Below, piece by piece: positions 44,033 through 53,774 of a stretch of DNA of 64,000 nt. Every line of letters starts with the position of its first letter. Position 1 is the stretch's first letter. The notes under the pieces are model-generated. The model ran no database searches. It was not told the DNA's origin and worked only from the letters and a program-made list of their open reading frames with translations. Made by a program: the position numbers and the translations under genes. This DNA comes from JBBSBY01 sp038250835 (GTDB lineage Bacteria; Desulfobacterota; Desulfomonilia; Desulfomonilales; Desulfomonilaceae). The stretch is taken from the NCBI GenBank assembly GCA_038250835.1, contig JBBSBY010000001.1, positions 124,001 to 188,000 of the forward strand, given 5' to 3'.

Positions 44033-44775
44033 CAGGCGCCGGCTACTTTGTTCACTAATGAACCGATACCTTCTATTGTGACTTCCACTGAATCGCCGGC
44101 CTTCATTGGCCCGATTCCCGCCGCTGTTCCGGTCGCTATTATATCTCCCGGCAGCAGTGTCATAACATGGGAAATGTACGCAACCAATTCAAAGCAGTCG
44201 AAGATCAGATTCGAAGTCCTGGATGACTGTTTTACCTCGTTGTTCAAGCGCAGTTCGATCTTCAGATCGGAGGGGTCAAGATCAGCTTCGATCCATGGGC
44301 CTATGGGACAGAAGGTGTCGAATCCCTTGGCCCGTGTCCATTGACCGTCTTTGGACTGCAAATCTCTAGCAGTCACATCATTTAGGCAAATGTAACCAAG
44401 AATGTAGTCTCGCGCGTCATCTTTAGAAATGTTGTGCGCTGGATCCGCAATCACGATTCCCAGCTCCGCCTCATAGTCGACTCTTGAGCTTTGCGGAGGC
44501 AGTATGATGGATTCGCCCGGTCCAATAATGCTCGACGCTGGTTTCAGAAATAAGAGCGGCTCTTTCGGCAGTTCTTGATTCAGTTCACTCGCATGGTCCC
44601 GATAATTTAACCCTACAGCGACAATCTTGCTTGGACAACAGGGATTTAATAGCTGAACGTCCGCAATGGACAAATTGTTAGGGATCTCCTGAAATCCTTC
44701 GACATCGACGATCACATCTTCGGCGATACGCCCCATGTAAATTTCAGATAAATACCTGAATCGAGCAATTCTCAT
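44032..44775 (-). CDS. Fumarylacetoacetate hydrolase family protein
   Basis: 247 residues of the FAH superfamily (2-hydroxyhepta-2,4-diene-1,7-dioate isomerase/oxaloacetate tautomerase branch). Visible marks are VAVGLNYRDHASEL, FLKPASSIIGPGESI, metal ligands in VDYEAELGIVI, NDVTARDLQ, and GDIIATGTAAGIGPMKAGD. It overlaps dapB by four bases and folK by one, so it belongs to the lysine-folate operon. A housekeeping tautomerase or hydrolase role is likely; the substrate is not decided by sequence. Confidence 0.85.
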   Translation of the reverse strand: MRIARFRYLSEIYMGRIAEDVIVDVEGFQEIPNNLSIADVQLLNPCCPSKIVAVGLNYRDHASELNQELPKEPLLFLKPASSIIGPGESIILPPQSSRVDYEAELGIVIADPAHNISKDDARDYILGYICLNDVTARDLQSKDGQWTRAKGFDTFCPIGPWIEADLDPSDLKIELRLNNEVKQSSRTSNLIFDCFELVAYISHVMTLLPGDIIATGTAAGIGPMKAGDSVEVTIEGIGSLVNKVAGA

Positions 44776-45581
44776 AGCTGATCCTTTAATCCAAGCACAT
44801 CCTGCATGTCGTAGATTCCATCAGGTTGTTTCAGCAGCCACAGAGCCGCCTGAATCGCGCCGGAAGCAAAAGCGTCTCTACTGTGAGCGCGATGGATAAG
44901 CTCGAGACGTTCTCCATTTGTTATAAACATAACGGTATGCTCACCGACTATGTCGCCGCCGCGCACTGAAAGAACGCCTATTTCTTCAGGAGTTCTTGCC
45001 CCCACGACGCCTCTTCTGCCATAAATCCCCACTTCGCCGAGATCTCTGCCCAGGGCGTTTGCCGTCACCTGGGCCAGCTTATCAGCCGTGCCGCTGGGAG
45101 CGTCCTTTTTAAGTTTGTGATGGGATTCGATGATTTCCACATCGTAGTCGGGGCCGAGGGCTCGGGCCACTTTTTCCGCCACATTAAACAACAAATTGAC
45201 TCCACGGCTCATATTGGGGGCTATGAGGCAACGAGTGGAACCCGCTGTCCGCTCGATTTCCGAACGCTGCTCATCCGAAAAACCGGTAGTGCCCACAACT
45301 ATGGCTTTGCCCGCCTGTGCGGCCAAGCCAATATTTTTCACTGAAGCGGCGGGGGAGGAAAAGTCTATCAGCACGTCACAATCAGCAATAACCGAATTGA
45401 CGTCATCAGTTACAGCAATTCCGAGCTTTCCCACTGCGGCGAGTTCTCCCGCGTCCTGACCAAGAAAAGGACTGCCGGCCATCTCCAAAGCGCCGGCAAT
45501 TTTTATTTCAGGATTGTCGGAAGCAAGAGCTATAATTCTTCTGCCCATTCGACCGGCGGCGCCGCTGACGGCAATTTTCAT
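44772..45581 (-). CDS. dapB: 4-hydroxy-tetrahydrodipicolinate reductase
   Basis: 269 residues starting at ATG 45581 after TTGGAG; an earlier TTG (45593) lies inside that site. NAD(P)-binding loop VSGAAGRMGRRI, substrate motif ESHHKLKKDAPSGTA and GGDIVGEHTVMFI are all present. It reduces the DapA product in lysine and diaminopimelate synthesis. It lies 12 bases after dapA and overlaps the FAH-family gene by four. Confidence 0.95.
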   Translation of the reverse strand: MKIAVSGAAGRMGRRIIALASDNPEIKIAGALEMAGSPFLGQDAGELAAVGKLGIAVTDDVNSVIADCDVLIDFSSPAASVKNIGLAAQAGKAIVVGTTGFSDEQRSEIERTAGSTRCLIAPNMSRGVNLLFNVAEKVARALGPDYDVEIIESHHKLKKDAPSGTADKLAQVTANALGRDLGEVGIYGRRGVVGARTPEEIGVLSVRGGDIVGEHTVMFITNGERLELIHRAHSRDAFASGAIQAALWLLKQPDGIYDMQDVLGLKDQL

Positions 45582-45593
45582 CTGAATCTCCAA

Positions 45594-46469
45594 TTAAATT
45601 AGATTATATTTGTTTAGAATGCTTCTCAATTTTACATTGTTGGCTTCAGACATTTCACACAAAGGCAATCTATACTCCGGTTGAATTTTTCCCATCATTG
45701 CTAAGGCCGCTTTGATGGGAATAGGATTTGTCTCTATAAACATGGCCTGACAAAGCTCATATATTTCAAAGTGAATTTTGCGGGCCTCTTCGATATTCCC
45801 TTTGTTCATTGCGTTGACAAGAGCCGTCATTCTATCCGGAACAATATTCGTGACCACCGACACGACACCTTTCCCACCTAGCGCCATTAGGGGAAACGTC
45901 ATCTGGTCGTCTCCTGATAAGACATCAAAATCGGCGCCGCCGCATTGCCGAATCACTTCGCTCATCTGAAGTATGGATCCCGAGGCTTCTTTAACGCCCA
46001 CGACGTTGGGTTCTTTGGAGAGCCTCACCACGGTTGCCGTTTCGATGTTCACCGAGGTTCGGCCCTGTATATTGTATACAATTATCGGCAAATCCGCTTC
46101 TTGAGCCACTGTTTTGTAATGCCGATAAAGGCCCTCTTGAGTGGGTTTGTTGTAATACGGCGCAACCAGCAAGGCTGCGTCAGCGCCTACTGATTTTGCG
46201 TGCTTAGTTAAAGCAATGGCCTCCTCGGTGCTGTTGGAACCTGTTCCGGCCATTACCTTTACCTGACCTGCCACTTCCTTGACGGTAATCTCTACAACTC
46301 TGTTGTGTTCTTCGTGGCTCAGTGTGGGAGACTCGCCGGTTGTGCCGCATGGCAGAAAGCCGTTTATTCCTGCGTCAATTCCGAATTTAATAAGATTTTT
46401 CAGAGCGGCTTCGTCAACTTTCCCGTCTTTGAAAGGCGTTACTATTGCCGTAAAGGTTCCTGAAAACAT
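45594..46469 (-). CDS. dapA: 4-hydroxy-tetrahydrodipicolinate synthase
   Basis: 291 residues, a TIM-barrel aldolase. Marks: CGTTGESPTLSHEEH near the N-terminus, catalytic Tyr in IIVYNIQGRTSVN and the Schiff-base Lys in VVGVKEASG. It condenses pyruvate with aspartate semialdehyde, the first committed step to lysine. It lies 14 bases after lysA, in the order lysA-dapA-dapB. Confidence 0.96.
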   Translation of the reverse strand: MFSGTFTAIVTPFKDGKVDEAALKNLIKFGIDAGINGFLPCGTTGESPTLSHEEHNRVVEITVKEVAGQVKVMAGTGSNSTEEAIALTKHAKSVGADAALLVAPYYNKPTQEGLYRHYKTVAQEADLPIIVYNIQGRTSVNIETATVVRLSKEPNVVGVKEASGSILQMSEVIRQCGGADFDVLSGDDQMTFPLMALGGKGVVSVVTNIVPDRMTALVNAMNKGNIEEARKIHFEIYELCQAMFIETNPIPIKAALAMMGKIQPEYRLPLCEMSEANNVKLRSILNKYNLI

Positions 46470-46483
46470 TCTAACATGCTCCT

Positions 46484-47755
46484 TTATCTGGTTTCGAGAA
46501 TCACGTTCGGTATACGTTCACCTCGGATCAAGTCTTCGTAGGATTCTCGCTCACGTATAATAAAGTATTCCGATCCGTCCACCAATACTTCGGCGGCTTT
46601 GGGCCTGGAATTGTAATTGGACGACATGGTAAAACCATAGGCTCCGGCGCTTTGCACGGCTAAAAAGTCCCCGGACGCCACCTGGTCAATTTCTCTGTTC
46701 TGAGCTACAAAATCTCCGGATTCACAAATTGGCCCTACAATATCGGCGGTAATTTTTCTATCTTCATCTGGACTTTTCCGGACCTTTAGAATCCCGTGAT
46801 AGGCATCATACAAACTTGGCCGAATGAGATCATTCATGGCCGAGTCAACTATGACGAAATGCTTTGTTTCAGCCGATTTTTGGTACAACACTTTTGTCGC
46901 AAGAATACCGGCATTGCCAACAAGCACCCTGCCCGGCTCTAAAATTAACTTCACACCCAGCCGCTTCACCCGGCCAACTATGGCCTCACCGTATTCCGAC
47001 GGCGGCGGAGGCTCTTCAGCGTCATATGATATACCCAATCCCCCTCCAATATCCAAATACTTGATGTCAATTCCGGAGGATCGGAGCTTACCGATTAGAG
47101 CAGCCAATCTGTCGATGGCTTCCAAGATGGGATCTATATCGGTAAGCTGACTGCCTATGTGGCAATCGACTCCCTCCGGTTTTAAGCCTTCCATCTCTTT
47201 AGCCGCCTGGTAAAGCTGAAACGATCGTTCAACATCTATGCCGAATTTATTTGTCTTTAGACCCGTCGATATATATGGATGCGTCTTAGGATCAACATCG
47301 GGATTAACACGCAAAGCCACCCTGGCTTTTCGGTTCTTGGCTATAGCTCTGTCGTTAAGAGTTTCGAGTTCATCCTCAGATTCCACGTTAAACATCAGGA
47401 TGCCTGCATCAAGGGCCTGATCTATTTCCTCCGCGGTTTTGCCCACACCGGAATAAACAATTTTACCCGGCTCGATCCCGGCCTTTAAAGCTCGATAAAG
47501 CTCACCCCCGGAAACTATATCGGTCCCTCCGCCCATGTCGGCAAAAATCCGTAAAATGGAAATATTGGAGTTGGCTTTCACGGAAAAACACACAAGATGA
47601 TCCAATGACTGGAATGGTTCTTCAAAAACTTTAAAATGTCGTTCCAGCGTCGCTCGACTATATATAAAAACCGGAGTTCCCACTTCTCTGCAAATAGTTT
47701 CTACCGCCACATCTTCGCAGTAGAGATCGGCGTCTTTGTATTGAAAATGGTTCAT
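46484..47755 (-). CDS. lysA: Diaminopimelate decarboxylase
   Basis: 423 residues. The PLP Lys is in CFSVKANSN, with the glycine loop LDIGGGLGISYD, EPGRVLVGNAG and the catalytic Cys region GPICESGDF. It makes lysine from meso-diaminopimelate. The start MNHFQYKDADLYCEDV fits the family, although the upstream lipoprotein frame runs 98 bases into it. Last step of the pathway but first gene of the lysA-dapA-dapB series. Confidence 0.95.
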   Translation of the reverse strand: MNHFQYKDADLYCEDVAVETICREVGTPVFIYSRATLERHFKVFEEPFQSLDHLVCFSVKANSNISILRIFADMGGGTDIVSGGELYRALKAGIEPGKIVYSGVGKTAEEIDQALDAGILMFNVESEDELETLNDRAIAKNRKARVALRVNPDVDPKTHPYISTGLKTNKFGIDVERSFQLYQAAKEMEGLKPEGVDCHIGSQLTDIDPILEAIDRLAALIGKLRSSGIDIKYLDIGGGLGISYDAEEPPPPSEYGEAIVGRVKRLGVKLILEPGRVLVGNAGILATKVLYQKSAETKHFVIVDSAMNDLIRPSLYDAYHGILKVRKSPDEDRKITADIVGPICESGDFVAQNREIDQVASGDFLAVQSAGAYGFTMSSNYNSRPKAAEVLVDGSEYFIIRERESYEDLIRGERIPNVILETR

Positions 47756-48809
47756 ATTCGTCTCGTGATTTTTTGTATATTACGGTCGCCGGATTGGAAC
47801 GGGCGGATTCCAATTCCGGAGCGTCCACTGCGTATGCGGTTACGGCATACCGGTATGTTTTGCCCCTACGGACATGTAAATCGGTGAACTTGGTTCCCTC
47901 GACAAGCTCTGAATTAATTTTCGTGTAAACCAATCCGGCCTCGGACCGATAAATGTTGTAGTTGATCTGCGCCCCTTCTACGTCAACTTCATCCCATGTA
48001 ACTTCGATTCCTCTTCTCTTTGACTCTGCGCTCACATTCCGTGGACTGGGCGGCGTTACTCCAGGTCGTACTAAAATGGAAGGCGACGCTTCGGATTCAA
48101 GGGCGACACCTCGAGCCATACGCACTGACCTTATGGCATAATAGTAAATCTTGTTTTTGTCGGCGGTATCATCGGTGTATTTCGTCTCACCGGCTTTCTT
48201 GCCCACCAAAAGCTTCATAGACTGGGGATCATCCCCTTCGCAGCGATAAATCCTGTAACCTTGAATATCAGGATTGTCCAATAACGACCATTCGAGTTCA
48301 ACAGCGCCCGATGTATTTCTCACAGCTTGAACGGTTTGAGGCGCCGGCGGCAAATCCAGCAACGAAACAGTAACATCCGGGCTCTCTTTACTTTCGCGGC
48401 CTCTGAGATTATAAACGCTCACGTAGTAGGAATAAACATTGCCTGGAGAAACATTTTTGTCCGTGTAAACAACTTCATCTTTATCAATTTTTGCGTCAAT
48501 AGGTTTGTGAAAATCAATATTTGCGTGCATTAGCCTATTTTGGGGACAATCTTCGCATTCTTCTCCCTTTTTTTGAACTGAGCGAAAAACTTTAAAACCT
48601 GAAATATCCGTAATCTTGGACCCGTCGTTATTAGATGTTGGTATGATCCACTTCAATATTACGCGATGTGGAAAAGCTTTCGCCTCGATAAGTCCCACTT
48701 CTCCCGGAATGACCGCCGTAGCCGGTCTGGGACTGGTTTTATACCCGCAGCCGGTTAATAATAGAAAAACCGCTCCTATAATTAGAGATTGTCGTAGGGA
48801 TAGTTTCAA
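47658..48809 (-). CDS. Lipoprotein with fibronectin type III repeats
   Basis: 383 residues with a lipoprotein signal: LIIGAVFLLLTGCGYKTSPRP, lipobox LTGC. About three fibronectin-III-like domains follow (phrases DISGFKVFRS, IQGYRIYRCEG, INYNIYRSEAG; typical ends YAIRSV, YAVTAY). It sits between argH and lysA, where related bacteria also carry such a lipoprotein. The last 33 codons overlap lysA in another frame (RDEYEPFSIQRRRSLLRRC...) and do not look like the fold, as if the original stop had been lost. Confidence 0.8.
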   Translation of the reverse strand: MKLSLRQSLIIGAVFLLLTGCGYKTSPRPATAVIPGEVGLIEAKAFPHRVILKWIIPTSNNDGSKITDISGFKVFRSVQKKGEECEDCPQNRLMHANIDFHKPIDAKIDKDEVVYTDKNVSPGNVYSYYVSVYNLRGRESKESPDVTVSLLDLPPAPQTVQAVRNTSGAVELEWSLLDNPDIQGYRIYRCEGDDPQSMKLLVGKKAGETKYTDDTADKNKIYYYAIRSVRMARGVALESEASPSILVRPGVTPPSPRNVSAESKRRGIEVTWDEVDVEGAQINYNIYRSEAGLVYTKINSELVEGTKFTDLHVRRGKTYRYAVTAYAVDAPELESARSNPATVIYKKSRDEYEPFSIQRRRSLLRRCGGRNYLQRSGNSGFYI

Positions 48810-48826
48810 CCATTCCTCTACTTTAA

Positions 48827-50197
48827 CTAATCAACTTGTGACCGTCTGTTCTGTTCAATAAAAGCTCTAATCAACTCTATTTGATGCTGGACGCTTTGCT
48901 TTGCGGTTCCTCCGACATGAGCCCTGGCCTCAACCATTTGCTCAGGTGTGGGCAAGGATTCTTTTTTTTGTGCTTCAGGGTCTCGCGATAGGCTTCCGAT
49001 CCTCTCGTGAGCTTCCCGAAACGGAACCCCTTCACGAGCAAGCTGATCCGCAAGATCAGTCGCCGCTAAACCGGGTTCGGCCGCAGCCTCGGCCATTCTC
49101 TCACGGTTGAATGTAATCCCTTCCATGATGCCGGCCATGATCGTGAGACAGCCCAGAGCCGTGTCAAGCGCGTCAAACACGGGCTCTTTATCTTCCTGTA
49201 TATCTTTATTGTAGGTTAGCGGCAGAGCTTTAAGAGTGGTAAGGAGAGCAACCAAATCGCCGTAAACCCTTCCGGTTTTCCCACGAATCAACTCGCAGGC
49301 GTCCGGATTTTTTTTCTGAGGCATAATACTTGAACCCGAACAATAAGCGTCCGGTAACACGCAGAAGCCGAATTCCGAGGTGGACCACAAAATGAGTTCC
49401 TCAGCCAATCTGGACAGATGAGTAAGCAATAAAGAGGAATTGAACACGAACTCCACCGCAAAATCTCTATCGGAAACAGCGTCCATGGAGTTTGGGGCCA
49501 CCTCGGGGAAATTAAGCAGTTCTGAGGTTTTGTAGCGATCGATTGGGAAGGTTGTCCCAGCCAATGCCGCGGCCCCTAATGGTGAAACGTCGATGCGTTT
49601 TTTCGAGTCATTGAAGCGTTCCCAATCTCTCTTTAACATAAAAGTATAAGCCATGAGATGATGAGACAATCTCACTGGTTGAGCCCGCTGCAAATGGGTA
49701 TATCCAGGAAAAATAACGTCAATGTTAAATTCAGCTTGATCTACCAGTGTATCCATCAGATATATTATTCCGTCGAATATCACATGCGTTAGATCTCGCA
49801 GGTAAAGTCTGAAGTCCAAAGCGACTTGATCATTACGACTGCGGGCTGTGTGCAATCGCCCCGCCACCGGCCCAATTTTATCTTTTAAGGCGGTTTCGAT
49901 ATTTATGTGTATATCTTCGAGATCATCTCTAAATACAAACACCCCTTGCTCAATTTCCTTTTTGATTTCAAGTAATCCGGTTTGAATGAGGTCCGCGTCT
50001 TCTCTGGAAATTATGTCCTGGCGCGCCAACATCTCCGCATGGGCAATGCTGCCCCGAATATCGTGAGCATAAAGCCTCTGGTCGAACGCAATGGAGGCGT
50101 TGAATTTGGCAAAAGGCGCCGCCATCCCGGAGACGAATCGTCCTTTCCGGATTCCTTCAGAAGCGCCGGAGTCGTTTTCATTTTTTCGGTCTGACAT
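48827..50197 (-). CDS. argH: Argininosuccinate lyase
   Basis: 456 residues of the fumarase/aspartase superfamily. Signature loop GSSIMPQKKNPDACEL, with HTARSRNDQVALDFRLYLRD and GYTHLQRAQPVRLSHHL. It cleaves argininosuccinate to arginine and fumarate. It follows argG by 38 bases and precedes the lipoprotein by 17 bases, in one operon. Confidence 0.96.
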   Translation of the reverse strand: MSDRKNENDSGASEGIRKGRFVSGMAAPFAKFNASIAFDQRLYAHDIRGSIAHAEMLARQDIISREDADLIQTGLLEIKKEIEQGVFVFRDDLEDIHINIETALKDKIGPVAGRLHTARSRNDQVALDFRLYLRDLTHVIFDGIIYLMDTLVDQAEFNIDVIFPGYTHLQRAQPVRLSHHLMAYTFMLKRDWERFNDSKKRIDVSPLGAAALAGTTFPIDRYKTSELLNFPEVAPNSMDAVSDRDFAVEFVFNSSLLLTHLSRLAEELILWSTSEFGFCVLPDAYCSGSSIMPQKKNPDACELIRGKTGRVYGDLVALLTTLKALPLTYNKDIQEDKEPVFDALDTALGCLTIMAGIMEGITFNRERMAEAAAEPGLAATDLADQLAREGVPFREAHERIGSLSRDPEAQKKESLPTPEQMVEARAHVGGTAKQSVQHQIELIRAFIEQNRRSQVD

Positions 50198-50235
50198 TTT
50201 ACAATCGTTACACTCGGTGGAAGTAATCGGAAACT

Positions 50236-51447
50236 TTACTTGTTTTTGTCCATCATTGATTTGATTCTCATTCTCAGAGCGTTTAAACGAATAAATCCTT
50301 CAGCGTCCGCCTGAGAATACACTTGATCGGCTTCAAATGTAGCAAATCGAGGATCATACAAAGAGTTATCCGACTTTCTTCCGGCAATGGTCACATTCCC
50401 TTTGTACAATTTCAATCTAACTTTACCATTCACAGCCTTTGCCGCCTCGTCAATCGCGCCTTGTAGAATTTCGCGTTCAGGGGAAAACCAGTACCCGTTG
50501 TACACAAGCGACGCGTATTTCGGAATCCATTCGTCTTTCAGGCGCATTACTTCTCGATCCAACGTAAGGGATTCCATTGCCCTTCTAGCGGCATGAATCA
50601 CCGTTCCTCCCGGAGTTTCGTAGACGCCGCGGCTTTTCATGCCCACGTAGCGGTTCTCAACCAAATCAACCCTGCCGATGCCGTGCTTGCCGGCCATTTC
50701 GTTAAGCTTACTCAACAATTCAGCGGGCGAAAATCTTTGGTCGTTGAGCTCCACCGGGTCGCCCGCAACGAATGTGAGCGTGATTTCCTCTTGTTCATCC
50801 GGGGCGTTCATGGGATCGGTTGTGAGTATAAACATATCTTTTGGCGGCTCCGCCCAGGGATCTTCGAGGACGCCCCCTTCAAAGCTCAGGTGAAGCATAT
50901 TGCGATCCATGCTGTAAGGTTTTTCCGCAGTGGAAGTAACCGGAATGCCGTGATCCTGGGCATAAGCAATGAGGTCCGTCCTGGATTTCATGTCCCATGT
51001 GCGCCAAGGCGCTATGACGGAAATAGTGGGATCAAAGGCGTAATAGGCCAGCTCGAATCTAACCTGGTCGTTGCCTTTGCCGGTGGCGCCGTGACTAACG
51101 GCGTCAGCGCCTACTTCGGCGGCCAATTCCATTTGGGCTTTTGCAATGCAAGGGCGAGCTATGGAAGTGCCTAGAAGATAACAGCCTTCGTAAACGGCGT
51201 TGGCTCTGAACATAGGAAAAACGAAATCCCTGACGAACTCTTCCCGTAGATCGCGGATGCGACAGGATTCGGCGCCCGTAGCTCGAGCTTTCTCATCTAA
51301 GTTATCCAGCTCTTCACCCTGGCCAAGATCAGCGGCGAATGCGGTTACCGTGCATTGATACGTTTCAACCAGCCATTTCAGGATTACCGATGTATCCAAA
51401 CCACCTGAATACGCCAAAACGATGTGGTTTATTTTTTTGTCTTTCAC
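50236..51447 (-). CDS. argG: Argininosuccinate synthase
   Basis: 403 residues. ATP loop AYSGGLDTSVILKW, then SHGATGKGNDQVRFEL, EKPYSMDRN and ETPGGTVIH. It joins citrulline and aspartate with ATP cleavage to AMP. About 100 bases separate it from argF. Confidence 0.96.
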   Translation of the reverse strand: MKDKKINHIVLAYSGGLDTSVILKWLVETYQCTVTAFAADLGQGEELDNLDEKARATGAESCRIRDLREEFVRDFVFPMFRANAVYEGCYLLGTSIARPCIAKAQMELAAEVGADAVSHGATGKGNDQVRFELAYYAFDPTISVIAPWRTWDMKSRTDLIAYAQDHGIPVTSTAEKPYSMDRNMLHLSFEGGVLEDPWAEPPKDMFILTTDPMNAPDEQEEITLTFVAGDPVELNDQRFSPAELLSKLNEMAGKHGIGRVDLVENRYVGMKSRGVYETPGGTVIHAARRAMESLTLDREVMRLKDEWIPKYASLVYNGYWFSPEREILQGAIDEAAKAVNGKVRLKLYKGNVTIAGRKSDNSLYDPRFATFEADQVYSQADAEGFIRLNALRMRIKSMMDKNK

Positions 51448-51546
51448 GTGGCCTCCGAAATCGTATAAGCAAACTCGTGAAGGTGCGCTTTGATGATTAT
51501 GTGGAATACCGCCCGACGATAATTGAAAGAAAGGACTTAACAGACT

Positions 51547-52446
51547 TTAAATTTTCAGCAGCATTTCCAAAACGGCCTTTTGAACATGCAGTCTATTTTC
51601 AGCTTGATCCCAAACTAACGAGTAATCGGCTTCTATGACGTCGTCCGTTATTTCCTCGCCTCGGTGGGCGGGCAAACAGTGGAGACAGTAGCTCTTATCC
51701 TTGGCCAACCTCATGAGTCTCCTGTCGACTCTGTAACCGTCAAACGCTTTACTGCGGACATCAGCTTCGTCTTCCTGGCCCATGGAGGCCCATACATCCG
51801 TTGACACAACGTCCGCGTCCTTAATCGCTTCCTCGGGATTACGGGTAAGTTTGATATTTACGGCGTCATAAGGGACTCCCGGATCGTATCCTTCCGGACA
51901 AGCCAGCACAAGCTGAAAACCCAGAACATTAGCCGCCGTTATCCACGAATTGGCCACGTTGTTTCCGTCGCCGATCCATGCCGCTTTCATATTCAGTATA
52001 TCAATGCCCTTTTCTTTGACCGTCAGGAGATCCCCAAGTATTTGGCATGGATGCAACAAATCTGACAACCCGTTCACAATCGGCGCTGTGGACCATTCGG
52101 CAAATTCTTCAAGGAGGTGATGGCCGAAAGTTCGGATAACAATTGCGTCCACATACCTCGACAGAACTCTGGCGGTATCTTTAATGGGTTCTCCGCGCCC
52201 CAGTTGAATATCTTTGGCGTTCAGAAAGATCGCCTGACCGCCTAGTTGGTGAATACCGACCTCAAAAGATACCCGTGTCCGTGTGGAAGGCTTTTCGAAT
52301 ATCATTCCTACGACACGGCCCGCCAATGGTTTTGGGCCGGCCGGTCCAGGAAAACCATTTTTGAGTTCGGCGGATCTTTCAATCAGGCTCAAAATTTCCG
52401 CTGCGGAATAATCGGCCAAATCAAGGAAGTCCCGTTTAGTTCTCAT
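51547..52446 (-). CDS. argF: Ornithine carbamoyltransferase
   Basis: 299 residues. Carbamoyl-phosphate site FEKPSTRTRVSFE, HPCQILGDLLT, the ornithine site DVWASMGQE (family SMG loop) and HCLPAHRGEEI. It makes citrulline. Its start overlaps the end of argD by 11 bases, so the two are coupled. Confidence 0.96.
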   Translation of the reverse strand: MRTKRDFLDLADYSAAEILSLIERSAELKNGFPGPAGPKPLAGRVVGMIFEKPSTRTRVSFEVGIHQLGGQAIFLNAKDIQLGRGEPIKDTARVLSRYVDAIVIRTFGHHLLEEFAEWSTAPIVNGLSDLLHPCQILGDLLTVKEKGIDILNMKAAWIGDGNNVANSWITAANVLGFQLVLACPEGYDPGVPYDAVNIKLTRNPEEAIKDADVVSTDVWASMGQEDEADVRSKAFDGYRVDRRLMRLAKDKSYCLHCLPAHRGEEITDDVIEADYSLVWDQAENRLHVQKAVLEMLLKI

Positions 52447-53647
52447 GCTCTGCGCCTCCTGCTTTTGTCAGCGCAAAGTCGAGAACATCAATAAGCTTAT
52501 CAATTTCGTCCTTAGTGACAACTAAAGGCGGAAGAAATCTCAGAACCGTATCCGAAGTGCAGTTGACCAATACCCCATGATCTCGCATCGACACGGTTAT
52601 GTCCGAACCTGGTTTTCGCAGGTCCACCGCCTGCATTAACCCCATGCCTCTGACTTCTTTTATTATGGGCAATTTAGCGGCTAGATCTTCCAACCGAGAC
52701 CGCAGATATTGACCCTTTTCGACTACCGAATCGAGAAAGCCGTCCGACAGAATTTCACTGGTAACCGCAACAGCGGCCGCTGAACACAATGGATTACCGC
52801 CGAACGTGGAAGCGTGAGTCCCTGGAACGAGCGCGCCGGCAGCCTTATCGACGGCGAGAACAGCGCCCATTGGAACACCGCCCGCGATTCCTTTAGCGAG
52901 GGTCACTACGTCAGGTATAATGCCGAAATGTTCGTGCGCAAGGAATTTGCCTGTGCGCCCCATTCCAGTCTGAACCTCGTCCATCATGAGCAGGCATCCG
53001 GTTTTGTCGCAAAGGTTCCGCACAGCTTGAAAATATTCCGGGGCGGCCATGCGTACTCCGCCTTCACCTTGGATGGGCTCAACGAATATTGCCGCGGTTC
53101 TCGCATCAACCGCTTTTTCCAAAGCTCCTATAACCCCGAATTTTACCTGACTGAATCCTTGAACTTCAGGTTCAAAACCTTTTCGATATTTTGTTTGGCC
53201 GGTAGCGGCCAAGGTCGCCATGGTTCTGCCGTGGAAGGAATTTTCCATTGTGATTATGTGGTAACGGTCATGAGCGCCTTGGTCATGAAAATACTTTCGG
53301 GCTATTTTGATTGCGCCTTCGTTTGCTTCAGCCCCGGAATTGCAGAAGAAAGCTTTGTCTGCAAAGGTGTTTTCCACAAGTAGTCGAGCAATCTCAATCT
53401 GAGGCTGAATATAAAATATATTTGACACATGAATGAGTTTGCCGGCTTGCTCGGCAATAGCTTGAACAAGTTTAGGATACGCGTGCCCCAGACTGCATGC
53501 GGCCAGGCCGCCGATGAAATCGAGATACTCACGACCCTCGGAATCACGAACAACGCACCCTGAACCCTCAACCAACATTATTGGAGTTCTTCCGTAGGTG
53601 TTAAATACGTATTCGGCATTAAGAGCTACAAAATCTTTGGAATCCAT
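52436..53647 (-). CDS. argD: Acetylornithine aminotransferase
   Basis: 403 residues, a class-III PLP aminotransferase. CNSGAEANEGAIKIARKY, NSFHGRTMATLAATGQ, MDEVQTGMGRTG and the PLP Lys in VTLAKGIAGG are visible. It converts N-acetylglutamate semialdehyde to N-acetylornithine. It lies about 125 bases after argB. Confidence 0.95.
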   Translation of the reverse strand: MDSKDFVALNAEYVFNTYGRTPIMLVEGSGCVVRDSEGREYLDFIGGLAACSLGHAYPKLVQAIAEQAGKLIHVSNIFYIQPQIEIARLLVENTFADKAFFCNSGAEANEGAIKIARKYFHDQGAHDRYHIITMENSFHGRTMATLAATGQTKYRKGFEPEVQGFSQVKFGVIGALEKAVDARTAAIFVEPIQGEGGVRMAAPEYFQAVRNLCDKTGCLLMMDEVQTGMGRTGKFLAHEHFGIIPDVVTLAKGIAGGVPMGAVLAVDKAAGALVPGTHASTFGGNPLCSAAAVAVTSEILSDGFLDSVVEKGQYLRSRLEDLAAKLPIIKEVRGMGLMQAVDLRKPGSDITVSMRDHGVLVNCTSDTVLRFLPPLVVTKDEIDKLIDVLDFALTKAGGAEHEN

Positions 53648-53774
53648 GATCCGATTCTCCTTGGGAGGTCTCGAGGTTCACCTTAAACAAGATCACTGTT
53701 GGTATGGATATTTAACTATTGTTCATAATCCGGAACTCAGCGCCGGCATTCAGCGCATTTCGGGATTGGCTCTA

